Source: Streptomyces sp. SCL15-4
Lineage (GTDB): Bacteria > Actinomycetota > Actinomycetes > Streptomycetales > Streptomycetaceae
DNA: 64,000 nt
Direction: 5' to 3'
NCBI RefSeq assembly: GCF_033366695.1
Contig: NZ_JAOBTQ010000001.1
Location: 3,348,001-3,412,000, forward strand
Part shown: positions 37,549 through 44,876 of the stretch, one piece after another
Position numbering within the stretch: position 1 is the first letter of the stretch
How the letters are laid out: every line of letters begins with the position of its first letter
The notes under the pieces: generated by a model
The model's database searches: none
Told to the model about the DNA's origin: nothing
Seen by the model: only the letters and a program-made list of their open reading frames with translations
Position numbers and translations under genes: made by a program

Positions 37549-37578
37549 GGCGCCGGGCCCTCGTGGGAGCCCGGCGCC
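37549..37578 (-). terminator. Terminator of the PH-domain membrane protein gene
   Basis: GGCGCCGGGC (37549-37558) and GCCCGGCGCC (37569-37578) form a perfect 10-bp stem with a 10-nt loop, about 75 bases beyond the minus-strand stop codon. Confidence 0.75.
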
Positions 37579-37653
37579 GCGGAAGAGTCGCAGGGCGGCC
37601 TCGGCAGTCGTGGAAGCCGCAGGCCGGCGGGAGCGGACCGCGTCCGGCCGGTC

Positions 37654-38355
37654 TCAGCCCGTGGCGAGCAGGATCGCCAGGAGTACCGCGCCGGCGACCG
37701 CGGGGGCGGCCACCTCGTAGGCCCAGCGGACCGTGACCTCCCCCTGCGCCGGCTCGGTCTCGCCGTGCTGTTCCAGGAGGGCGCGCAGGTCGTCCATGAC
37801 CTTGTCGGTGTCGGCGCGGGCCGGGCCGGTGTCCGGGCCGCGCAGGGAGAACCCGCCGAGGCCCAGGCCGCTCGGCCCGAGCCCGCCGCCCCGGCCGCCC
37901 GGCGCCACGCCCCGGGCCGCGTCCGCCGCCGCCCGCTGCTGCCGGCGCGCCGCCTTCTTGCGGGCGCGCAGCGAGACGGGGACCGCCCACAGCTGGTACT
38001 TGGAGCCGGACCTGGCGAGGACCTCGTTGGTGTAGCCGGAGCGCAGGCCGGAGACCTCGCCCCAGGGCAGGCTGATCACCCGGAACGGGTTGCGCACCCG
38101 CAGCCGCTCCTCGTTGGCGAAGACCGCCGGGCGGAGCGTGAAGGCGAGGATCAGCGGCACGACCAGGATCAGGCCGGCCAGCGCCAGCCACGGGGTGCGG
38201 CCGTGCCCCTTGAACAGCGCGTCGAAGCCCAGCCAGAGCACGACCAGGAGCAGCAGCGCGCCCCCCGCCAGCCCCAGGGGTGAGCGGTAGATCCGGTCCT
38301 TGCCGGCGGGCACCGGAGGCTGTGACGCGGGTGACGGGTGGTCCGGGGTGGTCAT
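37654..38355 (-). CDS. PH-like domain membrane protein
   Basis: 233 residues. Two transmembrane helices near the N-terminus (LAGGALLLLVVLWLGFDALF and LALAGLILVVPLILAFTL), then a bacterial PH-type domain (RPAVFANEERLRVRNPFRVI, then LPWGEVSGLRS), a basic and Gly-rich linker (about 125-165) and a final hydrophobic helix (APAVAGAVLLAILLA). The ATG at 38355 begins MTTPDHPSPA. Function unknown. Confidence 0.85.
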   Translation of the reverse strand: MTTPDHPSPASQPPVPAGKDRIYRSPLGLAGGALLLLVVLWLGFDALFKGHGRTPWLALAGLILVVPLILAFTLRPAVFANEERLRVRNPFRVISLPWGEVSGLRSGYTNEVLARSGSKYQLWAVPVSLRARKKAARRQQRAAADAARGVAPGGRGGGLGPSGLGLGGFSLRGPDTGPARADTDKVMDDLRALLEQHGETEPAQGEVTVRWAYEVAAPAVAGAVLLAILLATG

Positions 38356-38540
38356 AGGCCCGATTCTGCCCCACGCCCCTCGCCGTGCCACCGCCCCGCC
38401 CGGAAGCGGTGCGACCACCCCGCCCGGAAGCCGTGCGGCCGTCCCGCCCGAACCACCCCTCACGCGTCACCGTCATGCGCCCGGCGCCATCCCCGCGACG
38501 GGCCCCGCGTCCGGTGCGCCGTCTCGGGACTTCCCATCCG

Positions 38541-38559
38541 CTACGCGCGTAGATATGCT
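38541..38559 (+). promoter_or_regulatory. CTACGCGCGTAG operator and -10 of the deoC operon
   Basis: The perfect 12-bp palindrome (38541-38552) sits in the spacer between TTCCCA (38531-38536, weak -35) and TATGCT (38554-38559, -10). GTG 38566 begins six bases after the -10, so transcription and translation probably start together. A protein bound here would block RNA polymerase, so a repressor is expected. Confidence 0.8.
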
Positions 38560-38565
38560 CGTCTG

Positions 38566-39531
38566 GTGACCATGCCCACTACCGCATCCTCAGCCCACGT
38601 TCTCTCGGACGTCGCCGCGTCCGACAGCACGCTGCGCCGCTTCCTGCACGGGCTGCCCGGCGTCGACGCGGTCGGCCTGGAGGCGCGCGCCGCGTCCCTC
38701 GGCACCCGCTCCATCAAGAACACCGCGAAGGCGTACGCCATCGACCTCGCCATCTCGATGGTCGACCTGACGACGCTGGAAGGCGCGGACACCCCGGGCA
38801 AGGTCCGGGCGCTCGGCGCCAAGGCGGTCCACCCCGACCCCACGGACCGTACGACGCCCGCGACGGCCGCGGTCTGCGTCTACCCCGACATGGTGGCCGT
38901 CGCCAAGGAGGCCGTCGCCGGTTCCGGCGTGAAGGTCGCCTCGGTGGCCACCGCCTTCCCGGCCGGCCGCGCCGCGCTCGACGTGAAGCTGGCCGACGTG
39001 CGCGAGGCCGTCGCCGCCGGCGCCGACGAGATCGACATGGTCATCGACCGGGGCGCCTTCCTGTCCGGCAGGTACCTGAAGGTGTACGACGAGATCGTCG
39101 CCGTGAAGGAGGCCTGCGGGACGAGCGCCCGGCTGAAGGTCATCTTCGAGACCGGCGAGCTGTCGACGTACGACAACATCCGCCGCGCCTCCTGGCTCGG
39201 CATGCTGGCCGGCGCCGACTTCATCAAGACCTCCACCGGCAAGGTCGCCGTGAACGCGACCCCCGCGAACACCCTGCTCATGCTGGAGGCCGTGCGCGAC
39301 TTCCGGGCGCAGACCGGCGTCCAGGTCGGCGTGAAGCCGGCCGGCGGCATCCGCACCAGCAAGGACGCGATCAAGTTCCTGGTGCTGGTCAACGAGACGG
39401 CGGGCGAGGACTGGCTGGACAACCACTGGTTCCGCTTCGGCGCCTCCTCGCTCCTCAACGACCTGCTGATGCAGCGCCAGAAGCTGGCCACGGGCCGCTA
39501 CTCCGGCCCCGACTACGTAACGGTGGACTGA
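38566..39531 (+). CDS. deoC: Deoxyribose-phosphate aldolase
   Basis: 321 residues. Splits 2-deoxyribose-5-phosphate into acetaldehyde and glyceraldehyde-3-phosphate. Schiff-base lysine at about 221 in FIKTSTGK and the assisting lysine at about 257 in VGVKPAGGIRT; the Asp of EIDMVID is also conserved. It is first in an operon with two aldehyde dehydrogenase genes, the first beginning three bases after its stop, which fits removal of the acetaldehyde. GTG 38566 (leaderless) or ATG 38572 starts are possible. Confidence 0.95.
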   Translation: MTMPTTASSAHVLSDVAASDSTLRRFLHGLPGVDAVGLEARAASLGTRSIKNTAKAYAIDLAISMVDLTTLEGADTPGKVRALGAKAVHPDPTDRTTPATAAVCVYPDMVAVAKEAVAGSGVKVASVATAFPAGRAALDVKLADVREAVAAGADEIDMVIDRGAFLSGRYLKVYDEIVAVKEACGTSARLKVIFETGELSTYDNIRRASWLGMLAGADFIKTSTGKVAVNATPANTLLMLEAVRDFRAQTGVQVGVKPAGGIRTSKDAIKFLVLVNETAGEDWLDNHWFRFGASSLLNDLLMQRQKLATGRYSGPDYVTVD

Positions 39532-39534
39532 AAC

Positions 39535-40965
39535 ATGGCATTCGAGTACGCTCCCGCGCCCGAATCGCGCGCGATCGTCGACATCGCCCCGTCGTACGGC
39601 CTGTTCATCGATGGGGAGTTCGTCGAAAGCTCGGGTGGGGGTCTCAGCAAGACGGTCTCCCCGGCCACCGAGGAAGTACTCGCCGAGTACACCCAGGCCA
39701 ACGCGGAAGACGTCGACCGCGCGGTCAAGGCCGCCCGCAAGGCGTTCGAGAAGTGGTCGGCGCTGCCCGGCGCCGAGCGCGCCAAGTACCTGTTCCGCAT
39801 CGCCCGGATCATCCAGGAACGCAGCCGCGAGCTGGCCGTCCTGGAGACGCTGGACAACGGCAAGCCGATCAAGGAGACGCGCGACGCGGACCTCCCGCTG
39901 GTCGCCGCGCACTTCTTCTACTACGCGGGCTGGGCCGACAAGCTCGACCACGCCGGCTTCGGCGCGAACCCGCGCCCGCTGGGCGTGGCCGGCCAGGTCA
40001 TCCCGTGGAACTTCCCGCTGCTGATGCTGGCCTGGAAGATCGCCCCGGCGCTCGCCACCGGCAACACGGTGGTGCTCAAGCCCGCCGAGACCACCCCGCT
40101 GTCGGCCCTGTTCTTCGCGGACATCTGCCGCCAGGCCGGCCTGCCCAAGGGCGTGGTCAACATCGTGACCGGTGACGGCCGGACGGGCGCCGCGCTGGTC
40201 GCGCACCCGGACGTGAACAAGGTGGCCTTCACCGGCTCCACGGCCGTCGGCAAGGAGATCGCCCGTACGGTCGCCGGCACGGCGAAGAAGCTCACGCTCG
40301 AACTGGGCGGCAAGGGCGCGAACATCGTCTTCGACGACGCGCCGGTCGACCAGGCCGTCGAGGGCATCGTGAGCGGCATCTTCTTCAACCAGGGCCAGGT
40401 CTGCTGCGCGGGCTCCCGCCTGCTGGTGCAGGAGTCGGTCCGGGACGAGGTGCTGGACGCCCTCAAGCGCCGGCTGTCCACGCTCCGCCTCGGCGACCCG
40501 CTGGACAAGAACACCGACATCGGCGCGATCAACTCCGCCGAGCAGCTGGCCCGGATCACCGCGCTGGCCGAGCAGGGCGAGGCGGAGGGCGCCGAGCGCT
40601 GGTCCCCGGCCTGCGAACTGCCCTCCTCCGGCTACTGGTTCGCCCCGACGCTGTTCACGAACGTCACCCAGGCGCACACCATCGCCCGTGAGGAGATCTT
40701 CGGCCCGGTGCTGTCGGTCCTCACCTTCCGTACGCCCGACGAGGCCGTCGCCAAGGCCAACAACACCCAGTACGGCCTGTCGGCCGGCATCTGGTCCGAG
40801 AAGGGCTCGCGCATCCTGGCCGTCGCGAACAAGCTGCGCGCCGGTGTCGTCTGGTCCAACACGTTCAACAAGTTCGACCCGACCTCGCCGTTCGGCGGTT
40901 ACAAGGAGTCGGGCTTCGGCCGCGAGGGCGGCCGCCACGGCCTGGAGGCGTACCTCGATGTCTGA
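39535..40965 (+). CDS. NAD-dependent aldehyde dehydrogenase (catalytic half of an ALDH16-like pair)
   Basis: 476 residues with a full ALDH core: oxyanion Asn in VIPWNFPLLM, cofactor Lys in VLKPAETTPLS, FTGSTAVGKEI, general base Glu about 256 in LELGGKGANIV and nucleophile Cys about 290 in NQGQVCCAG. Located three bases behind deoC and overlapping the next gene by eight bases, it probably oxidises acetaldehyde from the aldolase, or a related aldehyde. The pairing with a truncated ALDH partner resembles the two-domain ALDH16 family. Confidence 0.94.
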   Translation: MAFEYAPAPESRAIVDIAPSYGLFIDGEFVESSGGGLSKTVSPATEEVLAEYTQANAEDVDRAVKAARKAFEKWSALPGAERAKYLFRIARIIQERSRELAVLETLDNGKPIKETRDADLPLVAAHFFYYAGWADKLDHAGFGANPRPLGVAGQVIPWNFPLLMLAWKIAPALATGNTVVLKPAETTPLSALFFADICRQAGLPKGVVNIVTGDGRTGAALVAHPDVNKVAFTGSTAVGKEIARTVAGTAKKLTLELGGKGANIVFDDAPVDQAVEGIVSGIFFNQGQVCCAGSRLLVQESVRDEVLDALKRRLSTLRLGDPLDKNTDIGAINSAEQLARITALAEQGEAEGAERWSPACELPSSGYWFAPTLFTNVTQAHTIAREEIFGPVLSVLTFRTPDEAVAKANNTQYGLSAGIWSEKGSRILAVANKLRAGVVWSNTFNKFDPTSPFGGYKESGFGREGGRHGLEAYLDV

Positions 40966-41842
40966 CCGTTTGAGTGTCTTCAAGACCTACAAGCTGTACG
41001 TCGGCGGGAAGTTCCCGCGTTCGGAGAGCGGCCGGGTGTACGAGGTGACGGACTCGAAGGACAACTGGCTGGCGAACGCGCCCCTCTCCTCCCGCAAGGA
41101 CGCCCGGGACGCGGTGGTCGCCGCGCGCAAGGCGTTCGGCGGCTGGTCCGGCGCGACCGCCTACAACCGCGGCCAGGTCCTCTACCGCGTCGCGGAGATG
41201 CTGGAGGGCCGGCGCGAGCAGTTCGTGCGCGAGGTGGCCGACGCGGAGGGCCTGTCCAAGTCGAAGGCGGCGGCCGTCGTGGACGCGACGATCGACCGCT
41301 GGGTCTGGTACGCGGGCTGGACCGACAAGATCGCCCAGGTGACCGGCGGCGCCAACCCGGTCGCGGGCCCGTACTTCAACCTCTCCTCCCCCGAGCCGAC
41401 CGGCGTGGTCGCCGTCGTGGCCCCGCAGGAGTCCTCCTTCCTGGGCCTGGTGTCGGTCGTGGCCCCGGTGATCGCCACCGGCAACACGGCGGTCGTCATC
41501 GCCTCCGAGAAGGCCCCGCTGCCGGCCCTGTCCCTCGGTGAGGTGCTGGCCACGTCCGACGTCCCGGGCGGTGTCGTCAACGTCCTGTCCGGCCGTACGG
41601 CGGAACTGGCGGCGCCGCTGGCCGCGCACCAGGACGTCAACGCGATCGACCTCGCGGGAGCGGACGAGGCGCTGGCGAAGGAGCTGGAGGTCGCGGCGGC
41701 CGACAATCTGAAGCGGGTCCTGCGTCCACAGGCTGTGGACTATTTCGAGACGCCCGGGACCGAGCGGATGACGGCGTTCCTGGAGACGAAGACGGTGTGG
41801 CACCCGACGGGGTCGCTGGGCGCGGGAGGATCTTCCTACTGA
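40958..41842 (+). CDS. Truncated aldehyde dehydrogenase-like protein lacking the catalytic cysteine
   Basis: 294 residues against about 480 for the family. It keeps the N-terminal cofactor half (YNRGQVLYRVAEMLEGRREQ, WYAGWTDKI, TGVVAVVAPQESSFLGLVSV, VIASEKAPLPALSLGE, NVLSGRTAELA) but ends before any GQxC nucleophile region. The frame is intact, codon use normal and the gene overlaps its neighbour by eight bases, so it looks selected, not decayed. It is probably a structural pseudo-enzyme subunit; together the two chains (476 + 294 residues) match the size of fused ALDH16 proteins. Confidence 0.85.
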   Translation: MSDRLSVFKTYKLYVGGKFPRSESGRVYEVTDSKDNWLANAPLSSRKDARDAVVAARKAFGGWSGATAYNRGQVLYRVAEMLEGRREQFVREVADAEGLSKSKAAAVVDATIDRWVWYAGWTDKIAQVTGGANPVAGPYFNLSSPEPTGVVAVVAPQESSFLGLVSVVAPVIATGNTAVVIASEKAPLPALSLGEVLATSDVPGGVVNVLSGRTAELAAPLAAHQDVNAIDLAGADEALAKELEVAAADNLKRVLRPQAVDYFETPGTERMTAFLETKTVWHPTGSLGAGGSSY

Positions 41843-41862
41843 GAAGTTCCGTCCGGGGCTCC

Positions 41863-42264
41863 TCAGTGGCCCAGGGACGCGAGGACCGGGCCCGCCAGCG
41901 GCACGCTGCCCAGCGACGGGGCCTGGGCCAGCGGGCGCGTCAGCATCTGGGTGCCGACCGGCTGGAAGTCGGCCACCTGGGTGCCGACGCCGTTGTCCAG
42001 CGGGTCGACACCCGTGCCCGCCAGCGGGTTGGGCTTGAGGCCGGCGACCGGGCCGGTGACGTAGCCGACGATGCCGGTCAGGGCGCGCAGGCCGGCCTCG
42101 GGGTCGATGGTGCCGGTGTCGACGGGACGGTAGGTCACGCCCGTACCGGGGATCGTCTCGGCGGACGCGGTGACCGCGCCGGCGCCCAGGGCCGCTCCCG
42201 CGACGGCGAGGACGACCAGGGCGCGCTGCGCGGCGGAGTGCTGGGGAGAAGCGTGTCGGGCCAT
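41863..42264 (-). CDS. Small secreted protein of unknown function
   Basis: 133 residues with a Sec signal peptide (ALVVLAVAGAALGAGAVTAS) probably cut near ASA|ETIP, then a Gly/Pro/Leu-rich mature part (YRPVDTGTIDPEAGLRALTG, VADFQPVGTQMLTRPLAQAP) without cysteines. AAGGTGG precedes ATG 42264. It ends 20 bases from the convergent ALDH operon and is divergent from the uridine kinase gene. Not recognised. Confidence 0.8.
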   Translation of the reverse strand: MARHASPQHSAAQRALVVLAVAGAALGAGAVTASAETIPGTGVTYRPVDTGTIDPEAGLRALTGIVGYVTGPVAGLKPNPLAGTGVDPLDNGVGTQVADFQPVGTQMLTRPLAQAPSLGSVPLAGPVLASLGH

Positions 42265-42391
42265 TGCTGATGCCACCTTCTGCTGCACTGGGTGATCGTG
42301 TCGGCACGAAGGGTAGTTGAGGTACGGCTCACGCTCAAAAGCCGACCCGCGGGCTCGGCAGGCGGTCCACCATGCGTCAAACTGGTGTTCC

Positions 42392-43036
42392 GTGAGCATT
42401 CATCCTCCGTCTCCCGCCCGTGTCGTGCTGCTGTGCGGCCCCTCGGGCTCGGGCAAGTCCCTCGTCGCCGCCCGCTCCGGGCTCCCGGTACTGCGCCTGG
42501 ACGACTTCTACAAGGAGGGTGACGACCCGACCCTGCCGCTGGTGGAGGGGAGTTCGGACATCGACTGGGACCATCCGCGGTCCTGGGACGCGGACGTCGC
42601 GGTCGAGGCCATCGTCCGGCTGTGCGCCACGGGTTCGACGCCGGTGCCGGTGTACGACATCGCGCTGAGCGCCCGTACCGGCGAGGAGACACTGAGCATC
42701 GGCCGTACCCCGCTGTTCATCGCGGAGGGCGTCTTCGCCGCGGAGATCGTCGAACGCTGCCGGGAGCTGGGGGTGCTGGCGGACGCGCTGTGCCTGTCCC
42801 GCGGCGCGTTCACCACCTTCCGGCGGCGTTTCGTGCGCGATCTGAGGGAGGGCCGCAAGTCGGTGCCGTTCCTGCTGCGCCGCGGCTGGCGGCTGATGCG
42901 CGCGGAGCGCTCGATCGTCGCCCGTCAGGTGTCCCTCGGCGCGCACCGCTGCGACCGGGACGAGGCGCTGGGCCGGCTGGCGGCAGCGGCGGCGGGCCGC
43001 CAGGCGCGGCAGCAGACGCCGGCCCGGGCGTCGTAG
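42392..43036 (+). CDS. udk: Uridine kinase family protein
   Basis: 214 residues. P-loop GPSGSGKSLVAARSG near the N-terminus, LRLDDFYKEGDDP (Asp of the nucleoside site), DWDHPRSWD, and PVYDIALSARTGEE. Phosphorylates uridine/cytidine to the monophosphates in salvage. It lies close to the deoC operon. GTG 42392 lacks a Shine-Dalgarno. The subgroup is divergent from E. coli Udk, so ATP-binding kinase activity is firm but the exact nucleoside is less so. Confidence 0.85.
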   Translation: MSIHPPSPARVVLLCGPSGSGKSLVAARSGLPVLRLDDFYKEGDDPTLPLVEGSSDIDWDHPRSWDADVAVEAIVRLCATGSTPVPVYDIALSARTGEETLSIGRTPLFIAEGVFAAEIVERCRELGVLADALCLSRGAFTTFRRRFVRDLREGRKSVPFLLRRGWRLMRAERSIVARQVSLGAHRCDRDEALGRLAAAAAGRQARQQTPARAS

Positions 43037-43114
43037 CAAAGGCGCGGACCGCCGGGCGGCGGACACGCGAAACGGGACCGGCAGGCCCCCCGGACCACCA
43101 GTCCCGTTCCCGTT

Positions 43115-43144
43115 GTTCCCCCGTGTTCCCCCGTGTTCCCCCGC
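43115..43144 (+). repeat. Three tandem 10-bp repeats GTTCCCCCGT
   Basis: Units at 43115-43124, 43125-43134 and 43135-43144 (last base C). They lie between the convergent udk and sigQ genes just before two hairpins. Probably slippage-derived. Confidence 0.6.
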
Positions 43145-43217
43145 GGCTCCACTCCCCGGTGGAGCCCCGTATCCCCGTGCCCCCGCATTCCCCCCTCGGG
43201 CCACCCCCCGGTGGCCC
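43145..43217. terminator. Double hairpin between convergent udk and sigQ
   Basis: Hairpin 1: GGCTCCAC (43145-43152) with GTGGAGCC (43159-43166). Hairpin 2: GGGCCACC (43198-43205) with GGTGGCCC (43210-43217). Both are perfect 8-bp stems and would end transcription from either side. Confidence 0.75.
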
Positions 43218-43222
43218 CGCCC

Positions 43223-43960
43223 TCAGGCGACCAGTTCGCCGAAGGCGGCCTCTTCGTCGCGGCCGAAGCTGAGCACCTCGTCGTCGCGCAGGCGGCGCAG
43301 CGAGCGCCAGATGCTGGACTTCACCGTGCCGACGCTGATGCCGAGGATGTCGGCGATCTCCGGGTCCGTGCGGCCCTCGTAGTAGCGCAGGACCAGCATG
43401 GTGCGCTGGAGTTCGGGCAGCCGGGCCAGCGCCTGCCACAGGACCGCGCGCAGCTCGGTGCCGCGCATCGCGTCCGTCTCGCCGGGCGTCTCCGGCAGTT
43501 CCTCGGTCGGGTACTCGTTGAGCTTGCGCCGCCGCCAGGCGCTGATGTGCAGGTTGGTCATGGTGCGGCGGAGGTATCCGCCGACCGCGGCCTTGTCGCT
43601 GATCCGGTCCCACGCCCGGTACGTCGAGAACAGCGCGCTCTGCAGCAGGTCCTCGGCCTCGTGGCGGTCGCCGGTCAGGTGGTAGGCGGTGGCGTACAGG
43701 GAGGAGCGGCGCTCCTGGACGTAGGCGGTGAACTCCGCCTCCGACAGCGAGCGGCGCTCCCCCGGGCCCTCCCCGTACGCGGTTCCCCCGTGCATTTCCC
43801 CCGTGTGCGCGTCAACCACCGACATGTACGCCGGGTGCTGACGCCCGGTGCCGCGAGCGCACCCCCGCATGCCCGCGGCACCGGACTTCTCGGACCCCCG
43901 GTGCACGTCGTGCAGACGCGTGACCACTGCGCTGGTGCTGATGCCGTGCAGCGTGTTCAT
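43223..43960 (-). CDS. sigQ: RNA polymerase sigma factor SigQ (SigE-type ECF)
   Basis: 245 residues from ATG 43960 (GGGGAG six bases before). An N-terminal extension of about 65 residues is followed by region 2 (FTAYVQERRSSLYATAYHLT, then DRHEAEDLLQSALFSTYRAW) and region 4 (LQRTMLVLRYYEGRTDPEIA, then DILGISVGTVKSSIWRSLRR). It is divergent from afsQ1, exactly as in S. coelicolor, where sigQ is a direct AfsQ1 target and influences antibiotic production. A perfect AfsQ1-type box lies in the shared promoter region. Confidence 0.93.
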   Translation of the reverse strand: MNTLHGISTSAVVTRLHDVHRGSEKSGAAGMRGCARGTGRQHPAYMSVVDAHTGEMHGGTAYGEGPGERRSLSEAEFTAYVQERRSSLYATAYHLTGDRHEAEDLLQSALFSTYRAWDRISDKAAVGGYLRRTMTNLHISAWRRRKLNEYPTEELPETPGETDAMRGTELRAVLWQALARLPELQRTMLVLRYYEGRTDPEIADILGISVGTVKSSIWRSLRRLRDDEVLSFGRDEEAAFGELVA

Positions 43961-44076
43961 CTCGCGCTCCCCGTCGTGGACTTCCGGTGAATCGGTCTTG
44001 CCGGACCGGCTCGGCTCCCCGTCCGGCCCGTGACGAAAAGCCTGCCGGGGCCACTTCATGGCCGTGTCCGCCGACT

Positions 44077-44092
44077 GTCACAGACCTGTCAC
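44077..44092. promoter_or_regulatory. AfsQ1 binding box GTCAC-N6-GTCAC
   Basis: GTCAC (44077-44081), AGACCT, GTCAC (44088-44092) matches the reported AfsQ1 consensus GTnAC-N6-GTnAC without mismatch. It is 117 bp upstream of sigQ and 107 bp upstream of afsQ1, so it can serve both. Confidence 0.85.
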
Positions 44093-44198
44093 AGGGGTCC
44101 GGCCGGGCCGGTCACCGGCCGCGTACGGTGCGTGGCGGTGTACGAGGAGTGGTACGGGCAGGTCGTACGACACCCCGTCCATGGGCCAGAATGAGCCC

Positions 44199-44876
44199 GT
44201 GCCTTCCCTGTTGCTGATCGAGGACGACGACGCCATCCGTACGGCCCTGGAGCTCTCCCTGACGCGCCAGGGACACCGGGTCGCCACCGCTGCCAGCGGC
44301 GAGGACGGTCTGAAGCTGCTGCGCGAGCAGCGGCCGGACCTGATCGTGCTGGACGTGATGCTGCCCGGCATCGACGGGTTCGAGGTCTGCCGCCGCATCC
44401 GGCGCACCGACCAGCTCCCGATCATCCTGCTGACCGCGCGCAGCGACGACATCGACGTCGTGGTGGGGCTGGAGTCGGGGGCCGACGACTACGTCGTCAA
44501 GCCGGTGCAGGGCCGGGTGCTGGACGCCCGGATCCGGGCCGTGCTGCGGCGCGGCGAGCGCGAGTCCAGCGACTCGGCGACCTTCGGCAACGTCGTCATC
44601 GACCGCTCGGCGATGACGGTCACGAAGAACGGCGAGGACCTCCAGCTGACCCCGACCGAGCTGCGGCTGCTGCTGGAGCTGAGCCGGCGGCCCGGGCAGG
44701 CGCTGTCCCGGCAGCAGTTGCTGCGGCTGGTGTGGGAGCACGACTACCTGGGCGACTCGCGCCTGGTCGACGCGTGTGTGCAGCGGCTGCGCGCCAAGGT
44801 CGAGGACGTCCCGTCGTCCCCGACGCTGATCCGTACCGTCCGCGGTGTCGGCTACCGCCTGGACGTCCCTCAGTGA
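44199..44876 (+). CDS. afsQ1: Response regulator AfsQ1 (OmpR/PhoB family)
   Basis: 225 residues, the length known for AfsQ1. Receiver domain with acidic pocket EDDD at 8-11, phospho-acceptor Asp 52 (VLDVMLPG), Thr in LLTARSDD and Lys in YVVKPV; winged-helix output domain from about 130 (LQLTPTELRLLLELSRRPGQ, then VDACVQRLRAKV). It forms a two-component system with AfsQ2 that responds to nitrogen-rich conditions and affects antibiotic synthesis. GTG 44199 is preceded by CAGAAT six bases before, which could be the -10 of a leaderless message. Confidence 0.97.
   Translation: MPSLLLIEDDDAIRTALELSLTRQGHRVATAASGEDGLKLLREQRPDLIVLDVMLPGIDGFEVCRRIRRTDQLPIILLTARSDDIDVVVGLESGADDYVVKPVQGRVLDARIRAVLRRGERESSDSATFGNVVIDRSAMTVTKNGEDLQLTPTELRLLLELSRRPGQALSRQQLLRLVWEHDYLGDSRLVDACVQRLRAKVEDVPSSPTLIRTVRGVGYRLDVPQ

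Noticed and set aside
43115..43144. Tandem 10-bp repeats considered as a CRISPR-like or iteron array
   Set aside because: Only three contiguous copies without spacers, between convergent genes and next to terminators; no replication or cas gene.
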